Assembly: GCA_018269075.1 (NCBI GenBank)
Contig: JAFDVJ010000086.1
Coordinates: 1 to 39,721, forward strand
Length of the DNA: 39,721 bases
DNA from: Acidobacteriota bacterium
GTDB taxonomy: Bacteria; Acidobacteriota; Blastocatellia; Pyrinomonadales; Pyrinomonadaceae
Direction: 5' to 3'
The position numbers and the translations under genes were made by a program. This document shows, in pieces, positions 16,262 through 25,225 of this stretch (positions are counted from its first letter, which is position 1; the number at the start of each line of letters is the position of its first letter). The notes below the pieces were generated by a model that made no database searches, was not told the origin of the DNA, and was given only the letters and a program-made list of their open reading frames with translations.

Positions 16262-16754
16262 TTTCGGATTATTTCGATTTCGGATTTCGGATTATTTCGA
16301 TTTCGGATTTCGGATTTCGGATTTCGGATTGGTCTAATGGTGCAGAAATGTTCGGCACGATCATATAATGATTTTTGAGACAAAACGCCGCCAAATTTGC
16401 CGGTAATTGAAAAGACCGGCCGGCGAGCGGTGGTTTTTCGGTCCGCGAAACACACTAAAAACACTAAAAAGACACGAAGGAAATTTAGTGTTTTTGGTGT
16501 TTTTGGTGGATCAAAACCAGCTGTTCGCCAGGCTGACGAATCAAATTCAATCGAAAACGCGGTTCACGAACGAACCGCTGCGCCGGTCAATTACCGTGCC
16601 GAACAACTCTGCTATTGGTGAGGCTTTTTAGTTTCCGGCGAAAATTCTTTGCTTTGTGCTGCTAATTCCAGTAATAACAACGGCTTTTCGCCATAAACCA
16701 ATCCGAAATCCGAAATCCGAAATCCGAAATCGAATAATCCGAAATCCGAAATCG
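16262..16754. repeat. Heptamer-armed palindrome (ATTTCGG family) with a MITE-like element in its loop
   Basis: Left arm 16262-16333 has about nine ATTTCGG-like units ending GGATTGGT; right arm 16697-16754 begins ACCAATCCGAAAT and has about seven units. The arms are inverted and almost 360 bases apart. The loop holds the 271-bp element at 16342-16612 plus about 85 bases of unassigned sequence. The left arm starts at the base after the VWA stop codon. Together with the tRNA promoter this explains the whole 550-base gap; no gene is present. Confidence 0.8.
16342..16612. mobile_element. MITE-like element, copy 1
   Basis: 271 bp bounded by terminal inverted repeats: GCAGAAATGTTCGGCACG at the left and, read inverted, GCAGAGTTGTTCGGCACG at the right (16 of 18). 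The middle is itself an inverted repeat (ACACTAAAAACACTAAA against TTTAGTGTTTTTGGTG), so the element can fold into a long hairpin. It is flanked by TAATGGT and TATTGGT, a possible imperfect 7-bp target duplication. A second copy in opposite orientation lies at 25226-25511. It encodes no transposase; open frames within it are not genes. Confidence 0.8.
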
Positions 16755-16765
16755 CCCTGTTTGGC

Positions 16766-16795
16766 TTGACAGAAAAGCCACTTAGTTTGTAGTCT
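16766..16795 (+). promoter_or_regulatory. Sigma-70-type promoter of tRNA-Arg
   Basis: A perfect -35 TTGACA (16766-16771), an 18-base spacer and TAGTCT (16790-16795) as -10. The expected start near 16802 lies ten bases before the tRNA. The strong -35 suits a stable RNA gene. Confidence 0.6.
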
Positions 16796-16811
16796 AAATA
16801 TTCGCTTTTGC

Positions 16812-16885
16812 GCACCCGTAGCTCAGCTGGATAGAGTGTCTGGCTACGAACCAGAAGGTCGTAAGTTCGAATCTTGCCGGGTGTA
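16812..16885 (+). tRNA. tRNA-Arg (anticodon ACG)
   Basis: A complete cloverleaf: acceptor GCACCCG/CGGGTGT (one G-U closing pair) with discriminator A; D-stem GCTC/GAGT; anticodon stem TCTGG/CCAGA with loop CTACGAA; T arm GTAAG-TTCGAAT-CTTGC. The anticodon ACG reads CGU, and after A-to-I editing by TadA also CGC and CGA. CCA is not encoded. It has its own promoter and terminator, so it is monocistronic. Confidence 0.95.
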
Positions 16886-16887
16886 CT

Positions 16888-16919
16888 AAAAAAAAGACCG
16901 TCGAAAGACGGTCTTTTTT
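16888..16919 (+). terminator. Rho-independent terminator of tRNA-Arg
   Basis: A perfect stem AAGACCGTC/GACGGTCTT with a GAAA tetraloop and six T after it (16914-16919), three bases after the tRNA. The run of A on the left side makes it potentially bidirectional. Confidence 0.92.
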
Positions 16920-17109
16920 CTGTTTCGACAACTCCGGCCCCATTGCCGGACGGGGTCGCCGCGGTCATTCGCCCGCGCGACAAAATTTCGACGCCGCGGG
17001 TTGTCATCCGACGGTTCGATTTTCTACAATTGAACCGGCGTATTTAGAAAAGATTTTCCCCTTATTAGCTGCAGCGCCGAAGATCAATTCGGGTTTTCCA
17101 ATAATTTTT

Positions 17110-18762
17110 ATGACCAATGCTCTGCGACTGTTGGGTTTGTCGCTTCTAATCATCACGACGGGCTGTTTTTCCGCGAAACAGCAGGCCGAGGAAGTCAAAC
17201 CGGTCGATCCGACCGCCGCGGACACGGCCGCCTTCGACGTCCCCGTTCCGAACATCAATCTGACCAACCCGCTCGTCGTCTCGACGCGCCCCGACGACGT
17301 CGCGATGTGCTCGGAGATCAACGATTTGATCGATAAAAGTCCTTACGCCAACGCGCACTGGGGCGTGATCGTCGTCAGTCTCAAAGACGGCCGCGTCGCC
17401 TGTTCGCGCGACGGCCGCAAATTGTTCAACCCGGCGTCGATCCAGAAAACGCTCGTCGCGATGGTCGCGCTCGACAAGCTCGGCCCGGATTATCGATGGA
17501 AAACGACCGTGTTGAGCGGCGGAAACATCGGCGCGGACGGGACGCTCGACGGCGATCTCGTCCTGCACGGCGAGGGCGCGCCGGATTTCGACAACGAGGC
17601 GCTCGAAAATCTCGCCGGCCAGCTGCAGGCCGCCGGTCTCAAGCGCGTCCGGGGCGCCGTCGTCGGCGACGCCGGCTATTTTCGCGGCGAAACGATCGGC
17701 GCGGGCTGGACGTGGAACGAATTGCAGTGGTATTACGGCGCCGAGGCGAGCGCGCTGACCTTTAACGACAATCAGGCCTTCGTCAACGTCGAGAACGGCG
17801 TCGGCAAGACCTCGACCGACTACATCCGCGCGACCGTCGGCACGCCGACGCCGATCCCGAACGCCAACAACCAAAATGTTTACGAGGAAGGCGGCGTCCG
17901 CCGCGGGCTTGCCGACAACGACTTTTACGTCTGGGGCAGCTCGAAGAATTTCGGGATGCGCGTCGCCGTCCACGATCCGGCGAAATGGGCGGCGAAATCG
18001 CTGCGCGAAAGCCTCGAACGCAAAGGCATCACAGTCGAGGGCGAAACGCGCTCGCGCGACTGGCGCACGGAAGACGGATTCCAGCCCGAAAAAGCGCGCG
18101 AGCTGGCGCGGGTCGAAAGCCAGCCGCTCGCCGAGATCGTCCGCCGGATGAACAAGCGTTCGATCAATCTTTACGCGGAGCTCCTGCTGCGGACGCTCGG
18201 CAAAAAATTCGGAACCGAGGTGCCGGCCAACATCCAGCTGCCGGAAAGCGTCCGCGGCGACGACACGGCCGGCGCGGCGCTCGTCAAGAAATGGCTGCTC
18301 GAACACCGGATCGCCGCCGACGAGATGCAGATCGCCGACGGCTCGGGTCTCTCGCGGCTCGACTTCGTGACGCCCGAATCGTTCGCCAGAGCCTTCATCG
18401 CCGCCGCCCGCGCGCCGTTCGCGCAGGTCTTTACCGATTCGCTGCCGGTCGCCGCGACCGACGGCACGCTCGGCGGACGGCTCGCGCTGGCGAAAGGCAA
18501 AGTGCTCGCGAAGACCGGCACCGTGACCTACGTCAACTCGCTCGCCGGCTACGCCCAGAACAAATCGGGCGAGGTCTTCACGTTCGCCGTGATCGCCAAC
18601 AACGACACTCACCGCAACGGCGCGGTCGGGATGATCGACCGGATCGTCCTCCGGATCGCCGGCATCGCGCCCGACGAAAAACCGCCCGCCGACGCGAACG
18701 TCAACGCCAACACGAACGCCAACATTTCTACGAAAAACTTCGTCACCAACAGCGTCAACTGA
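17110..18762 (+). CDS. dacB: D-alanyl-D-alanine carboxypeptidase/endopeptidase, PBP4 (DacB, peptidase S13) family
   Basis: 550 residues. All three penicillin-binding motifs are present: SIQK (Ser110 nucleophile, Lys113), SIN (Ser351-Asn353) and KTG (Lys468). The wide spacing between the first two is typical of S13 enzymes, which have an inserted domain there. The N-terminus (MTNALRLLGLSLLIITTGC) looks like a lipoprotein signal with Cys19, though Thr at the -3 position is unusual. The enzyme would trim or cleave peptidoglycan peptide cross-links in the periplasm. The C-terminal tail is Asn/Ala-rich (NVNANTNANI). It is convergent with the alpha-2-macroglobulin gene; a REP pair lies between the two stops. 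Confidence 0.9.
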   Translation: MTNALRLLGLSLLIITTGCFSAKQQAEEVKPVDPTAADTAAFDVPVPNINLTNPLVVSTRPDDVAMCSEINDLIDKSPYANAHWGVIVVSLKDGRVACSRDGRKLFNPASIQKTLVAMVALDKLGPDYRWKTTVLSGGNIGADGTLDGDLVLHGEGAPDFDNEALENLAGQLQAAGLKRVRGAVVGDAGYFRGETIGAGWTWNELQWYYGAEASALTFNDNQAFVNVENGVGKTSTDYIRATVGTPTPIPNANNQNVYEEGGVRRGLADNDFYVWGSSKNFGMRVAVHDPAKWAAKSLRESLERKGITVEGETRSRDWRTEDGFQPEKARELARVESQPLAEIVRRMNKRSINLYAELLLRTLGKKFGTEVPANIQLPESVRGDDTAGAALVKKWLLEHRIAADEMQIADGSGLSRLDFVTPESFARAFIAAARAPFAQVFTDSLPVAATDGTLGGRLALAKGKVLAKTGTVTYVNSLAGYAQNKSGEVFTFAVIANNDTHRNGAVGMIDRIVLRIAGIAPDEKPPADANVNANTNANISTKNFVTNSVN

Positions 18763-18769
18763 CCCGGCC

Positions 18770-19065
18770 GGAGCGCGGGCATCCCTGCCCGCCCGCGCGT
18801 CGCGCGCAGCGCCGAAGCGCGACGCGCCCGCGATTGAAACGAGACATTAAAACCAATATCCCGAACGATGTGCGAAACGCTCGCGATTGAAACGAGACAT
18901 TAAAACCAATGCCTCGAACGATGTGCGAAACGCTCGCGATTGAAACGAGACATTAAAACCAATGCCTCGAACGATGTGCGAAACTCCCGCGATTGAAACT
19001 CCCGCGAAGGTTGCCTCCGTTTTCGCTGACGCTTAACGGACGGCGGGCAGGGATGCCCGCGCTCC
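18770..19065. repeat. REPIN-like pair of GGAG-headed palindromes
   Basis: The left repeat 18770-18793 and the right repeat 19042-19065 are perfect 24-base inverted copies. Each begins GGAGCGCGGGCATCC and folds into a small hairpin (GCGGGCATCCCTGCCCGC). REP sequences mobilised by RAYT transposases have this form: a GTAG or GGAG head and an imperfect palindrome, often in inverted pairs. They lie 7 bases after the dacB stop and 2 bases after the A2M stop. The inside holds a 53-bp tandem repeat. No RAYT gene is in the window. Confidence 0.75.
18831..18999. repeat. 53-bp tandem repeat, three copies plus a fragment
   Basis: Units start at 18831, 18884 and 18937, each opening CGATTGAAACGAGACATTAA; a fourth start CGATTGAAAC is at 18990. 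The copies differ at two or three bases only. GATTGAAAC resembles the 3' end of many CRISPR repeats, but the intervening sequence is also repeated, so it is not a CRISPR array. Confidence 0.9.
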
Positions 19066-19067
19066 AG

Positions 19068-22000
19068 TTAGAAGACGGTCACGAAATCGGTCCGGCTGCG
19101 GCCGAAGGTTTCGGGCGCGTACATTTCCTCGGCGCGGGCGGGCGGCGCGACGAAAATTCCGGGCGTCGTCGCGCGGGCGACAAACGAATAATCGTAAATT
19201 CCCGCGCCGAGCACCGATTTGAAGGCCTCGGCCCGCTCGTCGCGGAGATTCTGATGCTCGAACCAGTCCGTCCGGTAATAACTCGCCTGTTTTTCATCCG
19301 GCGGCAGCGATTCGGTGACGGCGAGCGACGAATTGAGGATCTCGAAACCGGCCGGCAGATAATCGACGAGCGCGACGTGGTAGCGCTGCGCGGTCGCGAC
19401 CATCCGGACGCGGACGCGGACGCGCGCGCCGGCCCGGATCGCCCAGCTTCCGTCGTCGTTCTGCCGGACGTCGGCCGGATCGTCTAGCGGCTCGTACGCG
19501 CGCGTCACCGCGAAACCGGCGTCGGCCGCTTCCTGATCGAGATTTTGCGGCGCGTATTTCAGACCGATCCGGTAATAAAGCCGGCCCGCGCCCTGTTTTT
19601 CGAGAATCAGGTCGGTCAGCGATTTTTCCTGCTGCAAAAGCCGCATCGGAACGTCGATCCGTTTCGAATCGACCGACCGGCCGGCGAATTTCTGCTCGCC
19701 GGCGAACATTTTTCCGAGCCACGCGCGGGCCGTGAAATCCGGCGTTTCCTTTTCGTAAGTTTGAAAATAACGATCGAGCGCGAGCAGCACGAAGGCGTTG
19801 TCCTGCGTGTTGCGCCAGCGGCCGGCGGCGCGCCCGCCGAGCAGGCCGCGGACGAGTTTCGGGATCAGATCGCCGTTCGGATCGGTCGTGATCAGCGCGT
19901 CGAGAACGACCGCGTCGGCCCGCCGGTCCGAATCGAGCAGCACGTAAGGATCGCGATAGCCGGTCGCGAAATGCGCCGCGCCGGCCGTTTCGGTCACGCG
20001 GTTGAGCAGAACGCGTTTGATCTCGGCCGATTCCCGCCCGCCCGCCAGCACCGCGAGCAGCCAGCCGAGCGTTTCCGCCGGTTCCCGCCCGGCGTCCGTT
20101 TCCTTAAAAAGCCGGCGGGCTTTTTCCGCGTCGCGGTCGCCGAGCAGCGCGCGGACGTAAAGCGCGTAGGCCGAAACCGCGCGGCGCGTTTCGCCGTCGT
20201 CAAACGGCGAATATTTCGATTCGATCGACCCCAGATATTTCAGCAGACCGCTCGTCAGCGCCGGCGGCACGGCGTAGCCTTTCGACCGGGCGCGGGCGAG
20301 CGCGTGAGCGACGTGGACTGTCAGATACGGGAGGCTTTCGTCTTTGGCCGACCAGAAGCTGAAGCCGCCGTCACCGTGCTGGAGCTTTTGCAGACGCTCG
20401 ATGTCGGCCTTCATCCGTTCGTCGATCCGCTCTTTCGGCGGCAGTCCCTTCGCGTCGAACGCCTGCAGGACGTCGCGCAGCGCGGCGACCGACAGAATCC
20501 GCGACGAGACCTGCTCCGAGCATTCGAACGGGTAGTTTTGCAGATAAATGAACGCGTCGGTGAGCTCCTGCAGCTGGGTCGAGGAAGTCGTGACTTCCAA
20601 TCCGCCGTACTGCGGGAAAACGTCGGCCGGTGCGGAAACCGGCTGCGCGAACGCGCCGTTTTCGGCGGTCGTCCCGTAAACGGCGAACGCCTCGGTCGTC
20701 GCCGGCGTGTAGACCGGAAACGCGAATTCGGCCGCGTCCGCCAGGGTTCCGCTCGTCGCGCCGACCTGAAAACGCGCGACGCCGGCCGTCTCGGCCGTCA
20801 CCGGAAAACGCAGCTCGGCGCGGTCGTTGGCGGCGACCGTCACCCGCCGACCGTCCCCGTCGGCGAGCCGCGCGGTCGTCGCGCGCAATGCGACGTCGAC
20901 CGTCAGCGGTTGGTTCGTCTGGTTCTGGACGACGACCGGAATCTCGGCGCGGTCGCCGAAATTGAGAAAGCGCGGCGGCGACGGCCGGACCATCAGCGGC
21001 TGGCGCGCGGTGATCGCCGATTCCGTCTTGCCGAACTGCTTCGCGCGGGTCGCCGCGACCGCCGTGATCCGGTAGCGCGTCAGATTGTCGGGCAGATTGA
21101 TCTGCACGGTCGCGCGGCCGGCGGCGTCGGTGCGCACGGACGGCGAAAAGATCGCGAGCGCGTTGAAATTGGTGCGAAGCCGAATCGATTGTTCTCCGTT
21201 TTGCCAGCTCGGGACGCTGAACGGGTCGCGCGGGCTCGGGTTATAAGCGCCTGTGTTTTTTTGCCCGACGTCATACAAGCCGAATGACAACTTATTTTCC
21301 GACAGGCCACCGCTGCCGTTTCCCATTCCGTATCCATTCATCATCGTTTTCTCGATCGCGGAGAATTTCTCGACCGTCGAGAGCAGATTTTCCGGTTCGG
21401 CGAGGACGACCGATTCGCGCGAGTAAAAATCGTTGACGTTCGCCTCGAGCTGCGGGTAAAAGGCGTCGAGCGGGTCGGCGACGCGGTAGTTCGTGAGCGC
21501 GAGCACGCTTTCGTCGACGGCGACGACGGCGACCTCGGCGTCGGGCGAATGCCGGCCGGCCGCATCGGCGACGGCGACGTCGATCGTCGTCGCGCCGCCC
21601 GGTTCGAGCGTCGCCTCGCGCGGTTCGGCGACGACCGTCAGACGCCGCGAAGCGACCGAAACGGGCAGGTTCAGCTCGCCGCCCGCGTAGGCCGGGCGCG
21701 GCGGCAGCTTGGCGTCGAGCTCGCTCTCGAAATAAACGCGCTTCGTCGCGCCGAACAGATCGACCTGCGCGTGAAAGTTCGGCAGATAGGCTTCTTCGAC
21801 CGGGATTTTGAGGACGGTCGAAGCATCGGTCATCGAAAAACGCTCGGTTTTGACGATCCCGCCGCGCCGCAGCGTGAGCACGCCCTCGGCCGGAAAAAAC
21901 GGCGCGTTGACGAGGATTTCGGCGGTCTCGCCGGGCGCGTATTCCTGTTTGTCGGGGATCAGTTCGACCGTTTCGCGCTCGATGTCGCGCGCCGGTTCGC

Positions 22001-25000
22001 GGGTGCCGCCCGCGACCCAGACGTCGAGCTCGCTTTCATTGCGCCGCTCGCGACGGTCGAGAACCTCGGCCGTGACCGTCACGCGGCCGCCGGCGGTCGC
22101 CGTGAATTCGCAGCCGCCGACGGTTTTCGTCGAGGTCAGCGCGCAGCTCTGCCGATCGATCGTGACCTCTTTCCATTCGCCCTTGACCTGCTGCCAGTCC
22201 TTCAATTCGGCGACGATCTTTTCGGGCGCGCCCTCGACCGCGCTGCCGTCGATGTCGGTCGCGATCGTTTCGACGCGATATTTTTCGCCCTTTTCGACGA
22301 AGTTTTTCGGCGTCCGGAGCCCGACGTAAACCTCGGACGGATGGACGAGCAGCGTCGTCGTCGAAGCGAAGGCCTGCCGGTTGACGTCCTCGACGCGGGC
22401 CTCGGCCGTGACCGAAAACGGCCGCGCGACGCCGGCCTTATCGAAGTCGATCGCGAGCCGCTGCCGGCCGTCCGGGCCGGTCGTGCCCACGAACGAATCG
22501 GAAGTCGTCCGGGCGTAATCGCTGTCGCCGTCGTCGCGCCACCACGGCGCGAATTTGCCGAACGTGAAATCGTCGCGGCCCGGCGGCGTGTAATTCGCCG
22601 GCGTCGCCTTTACGTTCCAGCGCGCCCGCGCGCCGGCGAGCCCGCCGCCCGCGTAGTATTTCGCCTCGACGCCGATCGTCGCCGAACCGCCGACGAAAAA
22701 CGGCGCGGCCGAATCGGTCGTCGCCGTCACCTCGAATTCGGGCCGGCGAAATTCCTCGACCCGGAAACGATGCGCGAAATCGGCGTTTCCAAGCCGGCTC
22801 GCGGTTTCGAATGCCAGCGTCTGGTAGCCGAGATTGACCGTTTCCGGAATTTTGAGCTGCAGATCGAACGCGCCGAACAGGTTCGGCGTGACGGTTCCCC
22901 GCGACACCTCGCGGCCGAACGGATCTTTCAGCACGTAGTTCACGTTTCGAACGGCGTCGCCCAGCTCTTCGACGTCGCCGAGTTTGCCGCCCGCGAAGCG
23001 GCGCAGATAGCCCTTGACCGAAACGGTCTCGCCGGGCCGGTAGATCTGCCGGTCGTCGAAGACGAACCAGCGCAGGCTTTCGGGAGTTTTCGACGGGGCC
23101 CAGCTGATCCGATCCTCGTCGTCCGTGCCGCCGTTGAGGATGACCGAATCGCCGACCGACCGACCGACCAGCCAGCGGCGGTCGTTTTTCGAATCGAGCG
23201 GCAGCCGGGCGAGCCCGTCGGCGCCGGTCGCCGCGCCGGTTTCGTCCGCCATTTTGAGGCTCACGTCGTTCAAAGGCTTGCCGGTTTTGAGATCGCTCGC
23301 GTAAACGAGCAACTCGCCCGCGTCGGCAAAGGCGTCGAGCCCGATCCGCGTCGCCTGAATCCAGACGACGATCCTCCGATCTTTGTCGCCGTCGCCGCCG
23401 AGCGGTTCGACGATCAGAATCGCGTGGCCCGTGCCGCTCGGCAGCGCCCGTTTGAGATCGATCGAGGTTTCGAGCTGAGCGTCCGGCTTGACCTTTAATT
23501 TCAATGTCTGGTCGTAAACCAGCCGGCCGATGTTCGGCGCCGGCGCCGCCCGCTTTCGCGTAAAGTCGTAATAGGCCGCGTAATCAGCCGGCGTGACGGC
23601 GAAGAGCTTCACTTTGAGCCCCGAATAATTGGTCGTGTAAACCGCGAAAACCGGTTTCGCGAACGGATCGAGTGTGAGAAACTCCTTGTTTTCGGCGTCG
23701 GAATAAATCGACGATTCGGCTTTCGCGGTGACGAGTTCGGCGGTCGCGGTTCTTCCGAGCGACTGGCCGAACCGATCGCGGAGCGCGCCCGAAACGCTGA
23801 TCCGGTAACGCGTTCGCGGCTTTCGGCCGCCGGAAATATCGATCGTCCCGCCGTTCACGGAAATCTCGGCGTCGGCGATCGGCGGTTCGATCGCGACGAG
23901 CGATTTGTCGAAATTTTCGGCGTCGAGCGGATTGTTGAATGTGAGCCTGAAATCCTCGTATGGCGCGCATTCCCGCCGTTTCTCGTCCCAGCCGCAATGC
24001 GCCTTCTCGAACCGCAGCGGCGCATATATCGAAAACGAAAACTTTTGCGCCGCGACGCTTGTCAGCGGCCCTTCGGCCGACGGCAGTCCGGCGTCGAAAA
24101 CGACGTCGATCCGCGTGCCGAGCGGCGGCGGTTCGACCGGACGCAGGAAGATCCGGCGATCGGCCGGCGTTTTTTTCAGCTCGTCGGACGATTTCCAGTC
24201 GCGCTCGATCTCCGCGGGCGTCGCCGGCCGGAGCGCGAGCGGTTTTCCTTCGGCGACCGCGCCGATCTTCGGCAGGACGGCGGCCGCGTCGATTTTCTGG
24301 TCGAAGCTCGCGAGCCAGACCGCGTCCGGCCGGACGCTGTCGCCCTGCGGCAGAAAGCTCAGTACTTTCGGCGGCGGCGTCTCGAACGTCCACGAAAAAT
24401 CCTTTGCCAGCGCCCGTCCGTTCGCCGACCGCGTGCCGGCCGGGACGGTCGCCGTAAACCGCGTCGCCATCGGGAAACGATCCTTCGCGGCGAAAATCAG
24501 CGTTTTCGTGCCGAGCCAGCGCCATTCGCCGGCGACTTCGGGCGCGAGTTTGACCGGCACGTTTTCGGCCGCTTTGGTCCGGGTCGTGACGGCGACCATC
24601 GGCTGCGAGAAGGTGACGCTCAGATCTTTGGCGAGCGGCGTCGCGCCCTCGGGCGTCGCGCGGAGCACTTCGAGAATGCCGGCGCTTGCGGCCGGCGGAT
24701 TCGGCGAATCGCCGGCCGGAAATTCGACCGGGACGACCCTGCCCGTTTTCGGCGGTGGCAGGCTGTTTTCGCGGAGCGAGAATTCGGCGCGGTCGGCCGG
24801 TTCTTCGGCGAGCGGCGGCAGCCGCCGGAGGATCGCGTCCGCTTCGGCCGCGCCGAGCTTTTCGGCGGGCGGATTATCGTTGTTTCGGGCTTCGGGCTTT
24901 GATTCGCGGACCTCGCGCAGACGAAATTGCAGCCCGGTTTTTTCGGGCTCGTCTTTCGAATTTTCGATCTGGGCGGGCGCCGGTTTGACCAGCGAAGTGA

Positions 25001-25049
25001 CGATGAAAATGTAAATCAGGATCAGGCAGATCAATTTGTTTCGCTTCAT
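19068..25049 (-). CDS. Alpha-2-macroglobulin family protein with intact thioester motif
   Basis: 1993 residues, larger than the about 1,650 of E. coli YfhM. A signal peptide (MKRNKLICLILIYIFIV..., about 1-27) is followed by several macroglobulin-like beta domains (from about residue 120), the bait-region/A2M_N_2 part, then the A2M core with RTDAAGRATVQINLPDNLTRYR near residue 1305-1325. The thioester domain has CSEQ (Cys1510 and Gln1513), followed by an alpha-helical region and a C-terminal receptor-like domain. Bacterial A2Ms trap attacking proteases by covalent thioester reaction in the periplasm. In Enterobacteria they pair with PbpC; here the convergent neighbour is a PBP4-type carboxypeptidase instead. 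No LAGC-type lipobox is seen, so it may be soluble. Confidence 0.9.
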   Translation of the reverse strand: MKRNKLICLILIYIFIVTSLVKPAPAQIENSKDEPEKTGLQFRLREVRESKPEARNNDNPPAEKLGAAEADAILRRLPPLAEEPADRAEFSLRENSLPPPKTGRVVPVEFPAGDSPNPPAASAGILEVLRATPEGATPLAKDLSVTFSQPMVAVTTRTKAAENVPVKLAPEVAGEWRWLGTKTLIFAAKDRFPMATRFTATVPAGTRSANGRALAKDFSWTFETPPPKVLSFLPQGDSVRPDAVWLASFDQKIDAAAVLPKIGAVAEGKPLALRPATPAEIERDWKSSDELKKTPADRRIFLRPVEPPPLGTRIDVVFDAGLPSAEGPLTSVAAQKFSFSIYAPLRFEKAHCGWDEKRRECAPYEDFRLTFNNPLDAENFDKSLVAIEPPIADAEISVNGGTIDISGGRKPRTRYRISVSGALRDRFGQSLGRTATAELVTAKAESSIYSDAENKEFLTLDPFAKPVFAVYTTNYSGLKVKLFAVTPADYAAYYDFTRKRAAPAPNIGRLVYDQTLKLKVKPDAQLETSIDLKRALPSGTGHAILIVEPLGGDGDKDRRIVVWIQATRIGLDAFADAGELLVYASDLKTGKPLNDVSLKMADETGAATGADGLARLPLDSKNDRRWLVGRSVGDSVILNGGTDDEDRISWAPSKTPESLRWFVFDDRQIYRPGETVSVKGYLRRFAGGKLGDVEELGDAVRNVNYVLKDPFGREVSRGTVTPNLFGAFDLQLKIPETVNLGYQTLAFETASRLGNADFAHRFRVEEFRRPEFEVTATTDSAAPFFVGGSATIGVEAKYYAGGGLAGARARWNVKATPANYTPPGRDDFTFGKFAPWWRDDGDSDYARTTSDSFVGTTGPDGRQRLAIDFDKAGVARPFSVTAEARVEDVNRQAFASTTTLLVHPSEVYVGLRTPKNFVEKGEKYRVETIATDIDGSAVEGAPEKIVAELKDWQQVKGEWKEVTIDRQSCALTSTKTVGGCEFTATAGGRVTVTAEVLDRRERRNESELDVWVAGGTREPARDIERETVELIPDKQEYAPGETAEILVNAPFFPAEGVLTLRRGGIVKTERFSMTDASTVLKIPVEEAYLPNFHAQVDLFGATKRVYFESELDAKLPPRPAYAGGELNLPVSVASRRLTVVAEPREATLEPGGATTIDVAVADAAGRHSPDAEVAVVAVDESVLALTNYRVADPLDAFYPQLEANVNDFYSRESVVLAEPENLLSTVEKFSAIEKTMMNGYGMGNGSGGLSENKLSFGLYDVGQKNTGAYNPSPRDPFSVPSWQNGEQSIRLRTNFNALAIFSPSVRTDAAGRATVQINLPDNLTRYRITAVAATRAKQFGKTESAITARQPLMVRPSPPRFLNFGDRAEIPVVVQNQTNQPLTVDVALRATTARLADGDGRRVTVAANDRAELRFPVTAETAGVARFQVGATSGTLADAAEFAFPVYTPATTEAFAVYGTTAENGAFAQPVSAPADVFPQYGGLEVTTSSTQLQELTDAFIYLQNYPFECSEQVSSRILSVAALRDVLQAFDAKGLPPKERIDERMKADIERLQKLQHGDGGFSFWSAKDESLPYLTVHVAHALARARSKGYAVPPALTSGLLKYLGSIESKYSPFDDGETRRAVSAYALYVRALLGDRDAEKARRLFKETDAGREPAETLGWLLAVLAGGRESAEIKRVLLNRVTETAGAAHFATGYRDPYVLLDSDRRADAVVLDALITTDPNGDLIPKLVRGLLGGRAAGRWRNTQDNAFVLLALDRYFQTYEKETPDFTARAWLGKMFAGEQKFAGRSVDSKRIDVPMRLLQQEKSLTDLILEKQGAGRLYYRIGLKYAPQNLDQEAADAGFAVTRAYEPLDDPADVRQNDDGSWAIRAGARVRVRVRMVATAQRYHVALVDYLPAGFEILNSSLAVTESLPPDEKQASYYRTDWFEHQNLRDERAEAFKSVLGAGIYDYSFVARATTPGIFVAPPARAEEMYAPETFGRSRTDFVTVF

Positions 25050-25225
25050 AAAGTCGGACGGCGGGAAAACGCCTTCGCGTGACGCGGGCGTTCCCTGAAT
25101 GGATTCGTTTGTTTCTCGTAAAACCGCTTGACTAAAGGATTAGATGCCCGAAGCCGGAAAAGGTTCCGGCCGCCGGGAAATAAAATGCGGGACTGGCGGC
25201 CGAGGGTTTGAAAAACGCTCCCCGA
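25050..25225. other. Upstream region of the A2M gene
   Basis: No gene, promoter or repeat that I can support. A small open frame (25132-25350) on the minus strand is read mostly from the adjacent MITE-like element. With the element at 25226-25511 and the REP-like site at 25582 this accounts for the 562-base gap between A2M and xseB. Confidence 0.5.

Noticed and set aside
16342..16612. Integration site (att) next to tRNA-Arg
   Set aside because: The element ends about 200 bases from the tRNA, no repeat of the tRNA 3' end was seen in the window, and no integrase gene is present.
16397..16631. Small open frames inside the MITE-like element, with a similar peptide readable from copy 2
   Set aside because: The similarity follows from nucleotide identity of the two copies. 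The frames lack ribosome binding sites, differ at both ends and run through a hairpin core.
17146..18612. 488-codon minus-strand frame opposite dacB
   Set aside because: Shadow frame; the plus strand has the SxxK, SxN and KTG motifs.
18831..18999. Possible CRISPR array (GATTGAAAC repeat ends)
   Set aside because: The sequence between the motifs is also identical, so there are no distinct spacers; the period is a plain 53-bp tandem repeat. No cas genes are present.
21549..23498. 649-codon plus-strand frame opposite A2M
   Set aside because: Arg-rich shadow with no domain; A2M is continuous on the other strand.
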